A DNA stretch of 64,000 nt from Microbacterium sp. No. 7 (GTDB taxonomy: Bacteria > Actinomycetota > Actinomycetes > Actinomycetales > Microbacteriaceae): contig NZ_CP012697.1 of the NCBI RefSeq assembly GCF_001314225.1, positions 744,001-808,000 on the forward strand. The letters run 5' to 3'. The translations under genes and the position numbers were made by a program. The notes below the pieces were generated by a model. That model saw nothing but the letters and a program-made list of their open reading frames with translations, had not been told where the DNA came from and searched no databases. Positions 19,556 to 28,158 of this stretch are shown here, one piece after another. The stretch's first letter is position 1; every line of letters begins with the position of its first letter.

Positions 19556-20881
19556 TTGTTCAGCGCCATCGCGCGGGTCTTCCGCACCCCGGATCTGCGA
19601 CGCAAGATCGGCTTCACGCTGGCGATCATCGCGATCTACCGCCTCGGTGCCCACATCCCGACGCCGTTCGTCAACTTCCCGAACGTGCAGCAGTGTCTCG
19701 CTCAGACCGGCTCGACCGAGGGCCTGCTCTCGATGGTCAACCTGTTCTCGGGCGGCGCGCTCGTGCAGCTGTCGATCTTCGCCCTGGGCGTCATGCCGTA
19801 CATCACCGCGACGATCATCGTGCAGCTGCTGCGCGTCGTCATCCCGCACTTCGAGGCGCTCTACAAGGAGGGCCAGGCCGGCCAGGCCAAGCTCACGCAG
19901 TACACGCGCTATCTGACCATCGCCCTGGCGCTGCTGCAGTCGACGACCCTCGTCACGGTCGCCCGCACGGGCCAGCTGTTCGGCGTCGTCGGCATCCCCG
20001 AGTGCGATGAGCTGCTCACGAACCAGGCGTGGTGGGCGCAGCTGCTCATGATCGTCACGATGACCGCCGGCACCGGCCTCATCATGTGGCTCGCCGAGAT
20101 GGTCACCGAGCGCGGCGTCGGCAACGGCATGTCGGTGCTGATCTTCGTCTCGATCGCCGCGACCTTCCCGGCCGCCTTCTGGAACATCTACGTCACGAAC
20201 AACCTCGAGACGTTCCTGCTCGTGCTGATCGTCGGCATCGTCGTGGTGGCGCTCGTGGTGTTCGTCGAGCAGTCGCAGCGTCGCATCCCCGTGCAGTACG
20301 CCAAGCGCATGGTGGGCCGCCGCACCGTCGGCGGCACGAACACCTACATCCCGATCAAGGTGAACATGGCGGGCGTGATCCCGGTCATCTTCGCCTCGTC
20401 GCTGCTGTACATCCCCGCCCTGATCTCGCAGTTCAACGCGACGCCCGACGCCGACGGCAACGTGCCCGGCTGGGTCGCGTGGGTGCAGGCGAACTTCACG
20501 ACGGGTGACCACCCGCTGTACATGCTCGTGTACTTCCTGCTGATCATCGGGTTCACCTACTTCTACGTCGCGATCACCTTCAACCCCGTCGAGGTCGCCG
20601 ACAACATGAAGAAGTACGGCGGGTTCATCCCCGGCATCCGTGCCGGCCGGCCGACCGCCGAGTACCTCGACTACGTGCTCACGCGCATCACGCTCCCCGG
20701 GTCGCTGTATCTGGGTCTGATCGCGATGATCCCGCTCATCGCGTTCGCGACGGTCGGGGCCAATCAGGACTTCCCGTTCGGCGGCGCCTCGATCCTCATC
20801 ATCGTCGGTGTGGGTCTGGAGACCGTCAAGCAGATCGACGCGCAGCTGCAGCAGCGCCACTACGAAGGGCTACTTCGATGA
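19556..20881 (+). CDS. secY: Preprotein translocase subunit SecY
   Basis: The main pore subunit of the Sec translocon in the cytoplasmic membrane. The reading frame shows ten hydrophobic segments and SecY signatures such as GVMPYITATIIVQLL near the start of the plug region and the NPVEVADNMKKYGGFIPGIR cytosolic loop. I chose the TTG at 19556 (MFSAIARVFRTPDLRRK), with AAGGAA 8 nt upstream, over an upstream ATG at 19517, because family members start at FSAIARxFRTPDLR. 441 residues. The adk start overlaps its stop by 4 nt. Confidence 0.97.
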   Translation: MFSAIARVFRTPDLRRKIGFTLAIIAIYRLGAHIPTPFVNFPNVQQCLAQTGSTEGLLSMVNLFSGGALVQLSIFALGVMPYITATIIVQLLRVVIPHFEALYKEGQAGQAKLTQYTRYLTIALALLQSTTLVTVARTGQLFGVVGIPECDELLTNQAWWAQLLMIVTMTAGTGLIMWLAEMVTERGVGNGMSVLIFVSIAATFPAAFWNIYVTNNLETFLLVLIVGIVVVALVVFVEQSQRRIPVQYAKRMVGRRTVGGTNTYIPIKVNMAGVIPVIFASSLLYIPALISQFNATPDADGNVPGWVAWVQANFTTGDHPLYMLVYFLLIIGFTYFYVAITFNPVEVADNMKKYGGFIPGIRAGRPTAEYLDYVLTRITLPGSLYLGLIAMIPLIAFATVGANQDFPFGGASILIIVGVGLETVKQIDAQLQQRHYEGLLR

Positions 20882-21465
20882 CCGTTCCTCGCCTTCTGAT
20901 CGTCGGACCGCAGGGCTCGGGCAAGGGCACGCAGGGCGTGCGCATTGCCGAGGCGCTCGGCATCCCCGCCGTCTCGACGGGAGACGTCTTCCGCGCCAAC
21001 GTGCAGGCGGGCACCCCGCTCGGTCAGCAGGTCAAGGCGATCATCGACGCCGGTGACCTCGTCCCCGACTCGCTCACGGGCGAGATCGTGCGCGACCGCC
21101 TCGCGCAGGACGACGCCGCGGGCGGCTTCCTGCTCGACGGCTATCCTCGCAACCTCGGCCAGGTGGGCGACCTCGACGAGTTCCTCACGGGCCGCGGCGA
21201 GGCGCTGACGGCCGTCATCGAGCTCGCCGTGCCGCGCGAGGAGTCGATCGAGCGCCTGTCGCTGCGCGCCGCCGAGCAGGGCCGCGCCGACGACAACGCC
21301 GAGTCGATCGCCAAGCGCCTCGCGATCTACGAGAGCGAGACGGCGCCGATCCTCGACCTGTACCGCGAGCGCGGCATCGTCGACGAGATCGACGGCGTCG
21401 GCTCGCTCGACGAGATCACCGAGCGCATCCGCGCCGCGCTGTCGGCGCGCGGCATCGCCTTCTGA
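20878..21465 (+). CDS. adk: Adenylate kinase
   Basis: Interconverts ATP + AMP and 2 ADP in the cytoplasm. The P-loop GPQGSGKGTQG is at residues 8-18, and the AMP-binding STGDVFRANV and the DGYPRNLGQ motif follow. At 195 residues it is the short-lid form without the zinc-type LID insertion, as usual in actinobacteria. Overlap of 4 nt with secY and 2 nt spacing to map make the secY-adk-map operon that is standard in the spc region. Confidence 0.97.
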   Translation: MTVPRLLIVGPQGSGKGTQGVRIAEALGIPAVSTGDVFRANVQAGTPLGQQVKAIIDAGDLVPDSLTGEIVRDRLAQDDAAGGFLLDGYPRNLGQVGDLDEFLTGRGEALTAVIELAVPREESIERLSLRAAEQGRADDNAESIAKRLAIYESETAPILDLYRERGIVDEIDGVGSLDEITERIRAALSARGIAF

Positions 21466-21467
21466 CC

Positions 21468-22301
21468 GTGGGCCTGCGCCGCTCGCTCTACAAGACCCCC
21501 GTCCAGCTCCGGGCGATGGTCGAGCCGGGGCTCATCACGGCGGCGGCGCTCGACGCGGTGCGCCCCCTGACGGTCGCGGGGGTCACGACGGGCGAGCTGG
21601 ATGCCGCGGCCTCCCGCGTCATCCGCGAGCGCGGCGCCGAGTCGAACTTCCAGCTCGTGCGCGGCTACCGGCACACGACGTGCATCTCGGTCAACGACCA
21701 GGTCGTGCACGGCATCCCGGGGGAGCGGGTGCTCGAGCCCGGCGACATCGTGTCGATCGACTGCGGCGCGCAGTTCCGCGGCTGGAACGGCGACTCGGCG
21801 ATCACGATCGTCGTGCCCGATCCCGCGCGGCCCGAGCTCGTCGCGGCGCGCGAGCGCCTGTCGGCCGTGACGGAGCGTTCGCTGTGGGCGGGCGTCGCCG
21901 CCCTCGCGTCGGCATCGCGCGTGGGCGAGGTGGGCGTCGCGATCGAGGAGTCGATCACGGCCGAGGCCGGCGACTACGGCATCCTCCGCGAGTACGTCGG
22001 CCACGGCATCGGCCGGAGGATGCACGAGGGGCCGACGGTGTTCAACTACCGGGTCGACGACCTCGGGCCCGAGGTGCGCGCGGGCCTGTGCCTCGCGATC
22101 GAGCCCATGGTCACGTCGGGCTCGGAGAAGACGTTCGTCGAGGACGACGACTGGACTGTGACGACTGTTGACGGCAGCGACGGCTCACATTGGGAACATA
22201 GCGTCGCCGTGCACGATGGTGGTGTCTGGGTGCTCACGGCACCCGACGGCGGAGCCGCAGGCCTGGCGCCCTTCGGGGTCGTGCCGGCGCCGATCGGCTG
22301 A
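21468..22301 (+). CDS. map: Type I methionine aminopeptidase
   Basis: Removes the initiator methionine from nascent proteins; a cytoplasmic dinuclear-metal enzyme of the pita-bread fold. Metal ligands are visible in the family order: D in SIDCGAQFRGWNGDSAIT (both Asp of the DxG...D pattern), H in GHGIGRRMHEGP, E in AIEPMVT and E in HWEHSVAV. 277 residues from a GTG start 2 nt after adk. It is the last gene of the secY operon; the following gene begins 74 nt on. Confidence 0.96.
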   Translation: MGLRRSLYKTPVQLRAMVEPGLITAAALDAVRPLTVAGVTTGELDAAASRVIRERGAESNFQLVRGYRHTTCISVNDQVVHGIPGERVLEPGDIVSIDCGAQFRGWNGDSAITIVVPDPARPELVAARERLSAVTERSLWAGVAALASASRVGEVGVAIEESITAEAGDYGILREYVGHGIGRRMHEGPTVFNYRVDDLGPEVRAGLCLAIEPMVTSGSEKTFVEDDDWTVTTVDGSDGSHWEHSVAVHDGGVWVLTAPDGGAAGLAPFGVVPAPIG

Positions 22302-22375
22302 GCCCGGCGAGAGGCACGGCTACGAGGCAGAGAGCCCGGAGCAGAGAGAGCACCAGAGGCGAGAGAGCGAAGGCA

Positions 22376-23056
22376 ATGGCACAGCAGCAGAAGAGCACCA
22401 ACTGGTTCGCCGTATGGGTGTCGATCGGCGTCGTGGTGGCGATCGTCGCCGTCGGCGCGCTGGTCGTCTGGATGAACGCGGCCGCGTCGGCCCCGGCCCC
22501 GCGCCCGGACAGCGCGGGCATCGACCAGGAGTCGGGCGCGATCCTCGTCGGCACGGGCTCCAACGAGGTCGACGTGTACTTCGACTTCTACTGCGGCCAC
22601 TGCCAGGTGTTCGAGCAGACCTACGGCGAGACGATCGACGACGCGCTGGCCGACGAGTCGATCACGCTGCGCCTGTTCCCGGTCGCGCTGCCGAGCCTGA
22701 ACGCGGCGTCGGGCACCGACTTCTCCAAGCGCGGCTCGAACGCGGCCTACTGCGTGGCCGAGGCCGAGCCCGAGGCGGCGTACCCGTTCTTCCAGTCGGT
22801 GTTCGCGCTCAACCCGTCGGGCGCGGGCCTCAGCGACGACGAGCTGCTGAAGCTCGCGACCGAGGCCGGTGCGCCGGAGTCGGTGGCCGACTGCTTCAGC
22901 GCCCGCGCATGGGACGACCTGGTGCAGGAGAACACCGACAATCTGCCCGAGAACCCCGAGACCGGCAGCCGCGGCACCCCGACCCTCCTCGTCAACGGCG
23001 AGTACATCAGCGTCACCGGCAACCCGCAGGCCGACATCCTCGACCGCCTGAACTAG
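22376..23056 (+). CDS. Membrane-anchored DsbA-like thiol-disulfide oxidoreductase
   Basis: A 226-residue protein with one N-terminal membrane segment (about residues 11-33) and an extracytoplasmic thioredoxin-fold domain of the DsbA/DsbG_2 type. The active-site CGHC is at residues 73-76 within VYFDFYCGHCQVFEQ. The cis-proline loop is probably SRGTPTLLVNGEY near the C terminus. It presumably forms or isomerises disulfides in exported proteins or reduces cytochrome precursors. The insertion between map and infA is an accessory feature of this lineage. An AGAGAGCGAAGGCA purine-rich region precedes the ATG. Confidence 0.9.
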   Translation: MAQQQKSTNWFAVWVSIGVVVAIVAVGALVVWMNAAASAPAPRPDSAGIDQESGAILVGTGSNEVDVYFDFYCGHCQVFEQTYGETIDDALADESITLRLFPVALPSLNAASGTDFSKRGSNAAYCVAEAEPEAAYPFFQSVFALNPSGAGLSDDELLKLATEAGAPESVADCFSARAWDDLVQENTDNLPENPETGSRGTPTLLVNGEYISVTGNPQADILDRLN

Positions 23057-23088
23057 CCCCTCGGGCGCAGGCGCCCCACCCGCGAGCA

Positions 23089-23180
23089 CCCCCGCCGAGT
23101 CAATCCCTGATCGCCGAATCAACCTCCGATTCGCGTCGTTCGGGGATTGACTCGGCGACGGGGGATTGACTCGGCGGGGG
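23089..23180. repeat. Family-2 repeat array, left flank of second nuclease gene
   Basis: Two units of CGCCGAGTCAATCCC type (about 19-20 bp) are followed by two inverted units. The outer arms 23089-23107 and 23162-23180 are perfectly complementary over 19 bp; the inner arms 23112-23128 and 23141-23157 pair imperfectly. Begins 33 nt after the DsbA-like stop. Confidence 0.9.
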
Positions 23181-23225
23181 AGGGGAGCGCGCGAGATCTC
23201 GTCCCCAGGGGCGTGATCGCGTGGG

Positions 23226-23234
23226 TTGTCCACG
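23226..23234 (+). promoter_or_regulatory. TTGTCCACG box upstream of second nuclease gene
   Basis: TTGTCCACG preceded by GGG, followed by ATCGG; matches the boxes at 1622-1658 ahead of the first nuclease gene. The downstream stretch to the start codon also resembles the first locus (GGCACAGT then 6-7 G/C-rich bases then ATG). Confidence 0.45.
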
Positions 23235-23286
23235 GATCGGGGGGATGCTGGGGACTGCGGCCGTTGTGCGCGGCACAGTGGGGCGC

Positions 23287-24270
23287 ATGCATCCCCACGA
23301 GATCCGCCCTCGCCTCCTCTCCCGTGCCGAGCTCATGCGCGATGGCATGACCGAGCGCGAGATCATGCGCTCGGTGGGGGCGCGGGAGCTCCAGCGGCTG
23401 GGTGCGGGCGTCTACATGCGCACCGCCGAGTGGGAGACGCTCTACGCCGACGGCCGGCAGCTCGCGCATGTCATCGCCGCGCAGCGACGACTGCGTGGGG
23501 GAGGTGCGGTCTTCTCGCACATCTCCGCGGCCGCCGTGCACGGCCTGCCGGTCACACGTTGTGAACCCGACCGCGTGCACGTGCGCGGCGGATCGTCGAT
23601 CGACGGCTGGCGCGACCGGGGACGGATGGCCGTCGCTCGTCACCGCATGCCGGTTCCGGGACACGAGATCGCCGACGTCGACGGCATCCCGTGCACCTCG
23701 CTCGTGCTGACGGTCGCCGACGTTCTCCGCACGGAACGCCGTGAGACGGGCATGGCCGTCGCGTGTGCGGCGCTGCGCCGGGTCGCCATCGATCCGCAGC
23801 AGCATCACGACTACGACGAGGATGCCGCAGAGGACCTGCGGCGGCGGATCGCGGCGCACCTGCGGCCCGGCGCACGGGGCGTACGGCGGGCGCGCGAGGT
23901 GCTCCCCCTGGCCGACGGCCGCGCAGCGAATCCCGGCGAGGCGCTGAGCCTGCTCTACCTGCACGACCTGGGCTATCGCCATGTCCGTCTGCAGCTGCCG
24001 GTTGCGGGCCCCGCAGGCAGTACCTACTACCTGGACTTCGATCTGGGGCGTACGGATGTGTGGGGCGAGTTCGACGGGAAGGGCAAGTACACCGACGAGA
24101 GCCTGCGGGGCGGGAAGACGCCGGCGGAGGTGGTGCTGGCGGAGAAGGAGCGCGAAGACTGGGTCCGCGGCACCACCCGAAGACGCCCCGTGCGCTGGGG
24201 CTGGGATCACATCGCGTCGGTCGCCCATCTGCAGGAGCGTCTCACCGCCTTCCGCGTCTTCCCGCGGTAG
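23287..24270 (+). CDS. AbiEi-like protein with C-terminal PD-(D/E)XK nuclease-like domain (second copy)
   Basis: A 327-residue paralogue of the protein at 1710-2666. The N-terminal winged-helix region is well preserved (SRAELMRDGMTEREIMRSVG, then LQRLGAGVYMR), followed by SHISAAAVHGLPV. This is the usual layout of AbiEi-type type-IV antitoxin/regulator domains. The C-terminal part has the nuclease-like pattern LDFDLG...WGEFDGKGKYTD at about residues 250-265, with the putative catalytic D, E and K, then EVVLAEKEREDWVRG. Start ATG 23287 lies just after CACAGTGGGGCGC, suggesting a leaderless transcript. It is flanked by family-2 repeat arrays. No AbiEii-type toxin gene is adjacent, so a classical toxin-antitoxin role is doubtful. 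Confidence 0.8.
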   Translation: MHPHEIRPRLLSRAELMRDGMTEREIMRSVGARELQRLGAGVYMRTAEWETLYADGRQLAHVIAAQRRLRGGGAVFSHISAAAVHGLPVTRCEPDRVHVRGGSSIDGWRDRGRMAVARHRMPVPGHEIADVDGIPCTSLVLTVADVLRTERRETGMAVACAALRRVAIDPQQHHDYDEDAAEDLRRRIAAHLRPGARGVRRAREVLPLADGRAANPGEALSLLYLHDLGYRHVRLQLPVAGPAGSTYYLDFDLGRTDVWGEFDGKGKYTDESLRGGKTPAEVVLAEKEREDWVRGTTRRRPVRWGWDHIASVAHLQERLTAFRVFPR

Positions 24271-24305
24271 CCGCCCCGCCCCTCTCCCTCGCGTGACCAG
24301 GCACG

Positions 24306-24388
24306 GCCGAGTCAATCCTCGCCCGCCCAGCCAATACCCCGTACGCGCACACCGCGGGTTGATTCGGCGAGGGAGGATTGACTCGGCG
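24306..24388. repeat. Family-2 repeat array, right flank of second nuclease gene
   Basis: Two units in one orientation, then two inverted. The outer arms 24306-24320 and 24373-24387 are perfectly complementary over 15 bp; inner copies are degenerate. Begins 36 nt after the nuclease stop. With 23089-23180 it brackets the gene. Confidence 0.88.
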
Positions 24389-24396
24389 AGGGAGGC

Positions 24397-24421
24397 GGGG
24401 TGGGGCGGTGGCGGGGCGGGG
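24397..24421 (+). other. G-rich stretch with four G4 runs
   Basis: Runs of four G at 24397-24400, 24402-24405, 24413-24416 and 24418-24421, a canonical G-quadruplex pattern on the + strand, about 24 nt upstream of the infA -35 box. Confidence 0.5.
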
Positions 24422-24444
24422 AGGTGCGCGTCCGTGCGGGTGAG

Positions 24445-24473
24445 TTGCCGGGCGGGGCTTTAGCACGTACACT
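24445..24473 (+). promoter_or_regulatory. Promoter of infA-rpmJ-rpsM operon
   Basis: TTGCCG (24445-24450), 17-nt spacer, TACACT (24468-24473). The leader to infA is about 85 nt. Confidence 0.7.
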
Positions 24474-24566
24474 AGATCTTTGGTGCCTTGCGCCTTTGTT
24501 GGCGTGTCGCCGCACCGAACCCCATCCACCGCAGACCGGCCGGTCTGCACAAGCGTGAGCGAGGCT

Positions 24567-24788
24567 ATGGCCAAGAAAGACGGTGTCATCGAGATCGAGG
24601 GCGTCGTGTCCGAAGCGCTGCCCAACGCGATGTTTCGCGTCGAGCTGACGAACGGACACAAGGTGCTCGCAACGATCTCCGGAAAGATGCGACAGAACTA
24701 CATCCGCATCATCCCCGAGGACCGTGTCGTCGTGGAGCTCTCGCCCTACGACCTCACCCGCGGGCGCATCGTCTACCGCTACCGCTAG
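24567..24788 (+). CDS. infA: Translation initiation factor IF-1
   Basis: A 73-residue IF-1 that binds the 30S A site during initiation. [20 protein letters not shown] and the [20 protein letters not shown] segment match the OB-fold family along the full length, ending RGRIVYRYR. The start at 24567 gives the exact family length; an in-frame upstream extension is rejected. First gene of the alpha-operon segment, placed after the repeat-flanked nuclease gene with its own promoter. Confidence 0.98.
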   Translation: MAKKDGVIEIEGVVSEALPNAMFRVELTNGHKVLATISGKMRQNYIRIIPEDRVVVELSPYDLTRGRIVYRYR

Positions 24789-24889
24789 ACCGGTCGAGAA
24801 GTAACACCCCTCCGGGGCGTCGGCACCCACGGCTTCGCCGTGACGTTCGATGACCGGGCCCGGGTGAAGACAGCGAATCAGGAAACATC

Positions 24890-25006
24890 ATGAAGGTCAA
24901 CCCCTCCGTCAAGCCCATCTGCGACCACTGCAAGGTCATCCGCCGCCACGGTCGCGTCATGGTCATCTGCAAGTCGAACCCCCGCCACAAGCAGCGCCAG
25001 GGTTGA
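24890..25006 (+). CDS. rpmJ: 50S ribosomal protein L36
   Basis: A 38-residue L36 protein, the smallest ribosomal protein, stabilising 23S rRNA near the peptidyl-transferase region. [20 protein letters not shown] with the zinc-binding set C, C, C, H (CDHC, C in VICKSN, H in PRHKQ) marks the zinc-containing form. The ATG at 24890 has AGGAAA 4-9 nt upstream. It lies between infA and rpsM as in most bacteria. The following 299-nt gap contains two palindromic repeats. Confidence 0.97.
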   Translation: MKVNPSVKPICDHCKVIRRHGRVMVICKSNPRHKQRQG

Positions 25007-25015
25007 TACGGGGCG

Positions 25016-25090
25016 GATCAATGCGGCGCAGCCGCGTTGATGCGACCCATATCAAGGTCGAGCAGCGCGCGAAGCGCGCGTATCGAAACC
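25016..25090. repeat. Two family-4 palindromes between rpmJ and rpsM
   Basis: First hairpin 25017-25041 (ATCAATGCGGC-GCA-GCCGCGTTGAT). Second hairpin 25056-25090, bounded by GGTCGAG and TATCGAAACC with stem GCGCGC-GAA-GCGCGC. The rest of 25091-25305 shows no gene; a ribosome-binding region CTAGGAG precedes rpsM. Confidence 0.8.
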
Positions 25091-25305
25091 TGCGTCGACC
25101 GAGACTCACACCCGAGCCACCGTCGAAACCCGCAGCGACCAAGGCCCACACCCCGAGCCAGACGTCGCCCCCCGGCATCTACTTGCACCATCACAACTGA
25201 ACACACACATCAGGCAGGACCGATAGCCCGCGAGGGCGACACCCCGGGGCGGAGGCCCGGGCACAGATCCTGCTCCACACCTCCACCGACTCCTAGGAGC
25301 ACCGC

Positions 25306-25686
25306 ATGGCACGTCTTGCCGGCGTCGACATCCCGCGCGACAAGCGCGTGGTGATCGCCCTCACCTACATCTACGGCATCGGCCGTACCCGCTCGACCGA
25401 GATCCTCACGGCCACCGAGATCGACGAGTCGATCCGCGTCAAGGACCTCACCGACGACCAGCTGGTCGCCCTGCGCGACTACATCGAAGGCAACTACAAG
25501 GTGGAGGGTGACCTTCGCCGTGAGGTGGCCGCCGACATCCGCCGCAAGGTCGAGATCGGCTCGTACGAGGGCCTGCGTCACCGCCGCGGCCTGCCGGTGC
25601 GCGGTCAGCGCACCAAGACGAACGCGCGCACCCGCAAGGGCCCGAAGCGCACCGTCGCTGGCAAGAAGAAGGCCGGCCGCAAGTAA
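25306..25686 (+). CDS. rpsM: 30S ribosomal protein S13
   Basis: A 126-residue S13 protein of the 30S head that bridges to L5 and contacts the P-site t[23 protein letters not shown] and the [20 protein letters not shown] signature are intact; the C terminus is the usual basic tail (GKKKAGRK). It starts after a repeat-bearing gap with its own Shine-Dalgarno (CTAGGAG), and rpsK follows 35 nt later. Confidence 0.98.
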   Translation: MARLAGVDIPRDKRVVIALTYIYGIGRTRSTEILTATEIDESIRVKDLTDDQLVALRDYIEGNYKVEGDLRREVAADIRRKVEIGSYEGLRHRRGLPVRGQRTKTNARTRKGPKRTVAGKKKAGRK

Positions 25687-25721
25687 GCGCGCCACGGTAA
25701 AGGTTTAGGAGAACAGAACTC

Positions 25722-26120
25722 ATGGCACAGGCCAAGTCCGCCGCGCGCAAGCCGCGCCGCAAGGAGAAGAAGAACATCGCGCTGGGCCAGGCCCACATCA
25801 AGTCGACGTTCAACAACACGATCGTCTCGATCACCGACCCGTCGGGCGCCGTCATCAGCTGGGCGTCGTCGGGTGGCGTGGGCTTCAAGGGCTCGCGCAA
25901 GTCGACCCCGTACGCCGCCGGCATGGCCGCCGAGTCGGCCGCCCGCCAGGCCGCCGAGCACGGCGTGAAGAAGGTCGACGTCTTCGTGAAGGGCCCGGGC
26001 TCGGGCCGCGAGACCGCGATCCGCTCGCTGCAGGCCGCCGGCCTCGAGGTGGGGTCGATCCAGGACGTCACGCCGCAGGCCCACAACGGCTGCCGCCCCC
26101 CGAAGCGCCGCCGCGTCTGA
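25722..26120 (+). CDS. rpsK: 30S ribosomal protein S11
   Basis: A 132-residue S11 protein of the platform, near the mRNA exit. It shows [20 protein letters not shown], then [18 protein letters not shown], and ends with the family's [26 protein letters not shown] precedes the start. In many actinobacteria rpsD follows; here rpoA follows instead after a 183-nt gap with a palindromic repeat. Confidence 0.98.
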   Translation: MAQAKSAARKPRRKEKKNIALGQAHIKSTFNNTIVSITDPSGAVISWASSGGVGFKGSRKSTPYAAGMAAESAARQAAEHGVKKVDVFVKGPGSGRETAIRSLQAAGLEVGSIQDVTPQAHNGCRPPKRRRV

Positions 26121-26185
26121 TCTTCGGATGCCGGGGCCCGCAGCCCCATCGGTCGAGCGCCGCCCCGGGTGGCGCAGACCCCGCT

Positions 26186-26219
26186 GGTCGAGTCCCGCCG
26201 AAGGCGGCGCATCGAGACC
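26186..26219. repeat. Family-4 palindrome between rpsK and rpoA
   Basis: GGTCGAGT, hairpin CCGCCGAAGGCGG, GCATCGAGACC. It lies in the slot where rpsD is found in some actinobacteria. The gap 26121-26303 otherwise holds only the rpoA ribosome-binding site (GGAAAGGAA). Confidence 0.8.
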
Positions 26220-26303
26220 GGCCCCGGCATCCGCCTACGACAACTCAACACCTCACCAACTTCACGTGTCATATAGCGGGCACGTGACGGAAAGGAACAC
26301 ACA

Positions 26304-27293
26304 GTGCTTATTGCACAGCGTCCCACTCTGACCGAGGAGAAGGTCGGCGACTACCGCAGCCGGTTCGTCATCGAGCCGCTGGAGCCCGGCTTCGGCTACA
26401 CGATCGGCAACGCGCTGCGCCGCAGCCTGCTGTCGTCGATCCCCGGCGCCGCGGTCACCAGCATCCGTCTCGACGGCGTGCTGCACGAGTTCAGCACCAT
26501 TCCGGGCGTGAAGGAGGATGTCACCGAGATCATCCTCAACATCAAGCAGCTCGTCGTGTCGAGCGAGCGCGACGAGCCCATCACCGCCTATCTGCGCAAG
26601 ACCGGTGCCGGTGAGGTGACGGCGGCCGACATCTCGGCTCCCGCCGGTGTCGAGGTGCACAACCCCGAGCTGATCATCGCGACGCTCAACGACTCGGCCA
26701 AGTTCGAGCTGGAGCTCACGATCGAGCGCGGCCGCGGCTACGTCTCAGCGACGCAGAACCGCAACGAGTACGCCGAGGCGGGGCAGATCCCGATCGACTC
26801 GATCTACTCGCCCGTGCTCAAGGTGTCGTACCGCGTGGATGCCACGCGTGCCGGCGAGCGCACCGACTTCGACAAGCTCGTGCTCGACGTCGAGACCAAG
26901 CCGTCGATCGCCCCGCGTGACGCGGTCGCGTCGGCGGGCCGCACGCTCACCGAGCTGTTCGGTCTCGCGCGCGAGCTGAACGTCGAGGCCGAGGGCATCG
27001 AGATCGGCCCCGCGCCGGTCGCCGAGGTGCTCACGAGCGAGCTGTCGATGCCGATCGAGGACCTCGATCTGTCGGTGCGGTCGTACAACTGCCTCAAGCG
27101 CGAGGGCATCAACACGGTGTCGGAGCTCGTCGCGCTCAGCGAGACGCAGCTCATGAACATCCGCAACTTCGGTCAGAAGTCGGTCGACGAGGTGCGCGAC
27201 AAGCTCGTCTCGCTCGGCATGTCGCTCAAGGACTCGGTGCCCGGCTTCGACGGCGCCCACTTCTACAGCGGCTACGACGACGAGACCGTCTGA
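26304..27293 (+). CDS. rpoA: RNA polymerase alpha subunit
   Basis: A 329-residue alpha subunit that nucleates RNA polymerase assembly. The N-terminal domain has [31 protein letters not shown]; the C-terminal DNA- and activator-binding domain follows a linker and shows [19 protein letters not shown] and [17 protein letters not shown] start with GGAAAGGAA upstream. Length is normal. rplQ follows 29 nt later. Confidence 0.98.
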   Translation: MLIAQRPTLTEEKVGDYRSRFVIEPLEPGFGYTIGNALRRSLLSSIPGAAVTSIRLDGVLHEFSTIPGVKEDVTEIILNIKQLVVSSERDEPITAYLRKTGAGEVTAADISAPAGVEVHNPELIIATLNDSAKFELELTIERGRGYVSATQNRNEYAEAGQIPIDSIYSPVLKVSYRVDATRAGERTDFDKLVLDVETKPSIAPRDAVASAGRTLTELFGLARELNVEAEGIEIGPAPVAEVLTSELSMPIEDLDLSVRSYNCLKREGINTVSELVALSETQLMNIRNFGQKSVDEVRDKLVSLGMSLKDSVPGFDGAHFYSGYDDETV

Positions 27294-27322
27294 CCTTCTT
27301 TTTCTAACCTGGAGTAACTGAT

Positions 27323-27889
27323 ATGCCTAAGCCCACGAAGGGTCCCCGTCTCGGAGGCGGCCCTGCCCACGAGCGTCTGCTGCTGGCGAACCTGGCCGCT
27401 GCGCTGTTCCGTCACGGCTCGATCAAGACGACCGAGACCAAGGCGAAGCGCCTGCGTCCCTACGCCGAGCGTCTGGTGACGTTCGCCAAGCGCGGCGACC
27501 TGCACGCGCGTCGTCGCGTGCTGTCGGTCATCGGTGACAAGGAAGTCGTGCACATCCTGTTCGCCGAGATCGCGCCGCAGGTCGCCGAGCGCGAGGGCGG
27601 CTACACCCGCATCACGAAGGTCGGCAACCGCAAGGGCGACAACGCGCCCATGGCCGTGATCGAGCTCGTGCTCGAGCCCGTCAGCCCGAAGCCGAAGAGC
27701 GCGAAGAAGGCGGCTGCCGCTGCCGCTCCCGCCGAGGCCCCGGTCGAGGAGCCCGCCGCCGAGGAGACCGAGGCTGAGGTCGTCGAGACCGAGGCTCCCG
27801 CGGAGGACGCCGCCGCCGAGGCTCCGGCTGAGGATGCCGCCGCCGAGGCTGCTGCAGACGAGGCCCCCGTGGAGGAGAAGGCCGAGTAA
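27323..27889 (+). CDS. rplQ: 50S ribosomal protein L17, with long acidic tail
   Basis: The first 120 or so residues are standard L17: [20 protein letters not shown] and the [24 protein letters not shown] segment. L17 is normally 115-130 residues; this one is 188, the extra about 65 residues being an Ala/Glu/Pro low-complexity acidic tail ([20 protein letters not shown] and on). Such tails occur in actinobacterial L17. Last gene of the alpha operon, closed by a strong terminator 10 nt after the stop. Confidence 0.96.
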   Translation: MPKPTKGPRLGGGPAHERLLLANLAAALFRHGSIKTTETKAKRLRPYAERLVTFAKRGDLHARRRVLSVIGDKEVVHILFAEIAPQVAEREGGYTRITKVGNRKGDNAPMAVIELVLEPVSPKPKSAKKAAAAAAPAEAPVEEPAAEETEAEVVETEAPAEDAAAEAPAEDAAAEAAADEAPVEEKAE

Positions 27890-27899
27890 CACCGCTCGC

Positions 27900-27940
27900 C
27901 GAAACGCCCCGACGATCCCCTGGATCGTCGGGGCGTTTCG
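27900..27940 (+). terminator. Terminator of the alpha operon
   Basis: Perfect 19-bp inverted repeat (27900-27918 with 27922-27940, loop CCT) beginning 11 nt after rplQ. Confidence 0.88.
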
Positions 27941-27967
27941 CGTTCCCCCGCCGCCCGCCGCCCGGTT

Positions 27968-28116
27968 GCCGAGACGGTGGGTTCTGCGTCGAGATGGCGG
28001 GTTCTGCGCCGAGATGGTGGGTTCTGCGCCGGGATGGTGGGTCACCTGCTCGGCGAGAAACCCACCATCTCGGGGAGGAGAGGCACCGGTTCGGCGAGAA
28101 TCCCACCATCTCGGTG
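27968..28116. repeat. Family-1 repeat array between rplQ and acyltransferase gene
   Basis: Four direct 20-bp units (GCCGAGACGGTGGGTTCTGC type at 27968, 27988, 28008, 28028) followed by two to three inverted units (CGGCGAGAAACCCACCATCT at about 28050 and a further copy near 28092-28114). It lies at a convergent gene junction and after the rplQ terminator. Confidence 0.9.
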
Positions 28117-28158
28117 CGAGGTGCGAGGGTGTGACAGCGCGAGGCGGACTGTGCGGGG

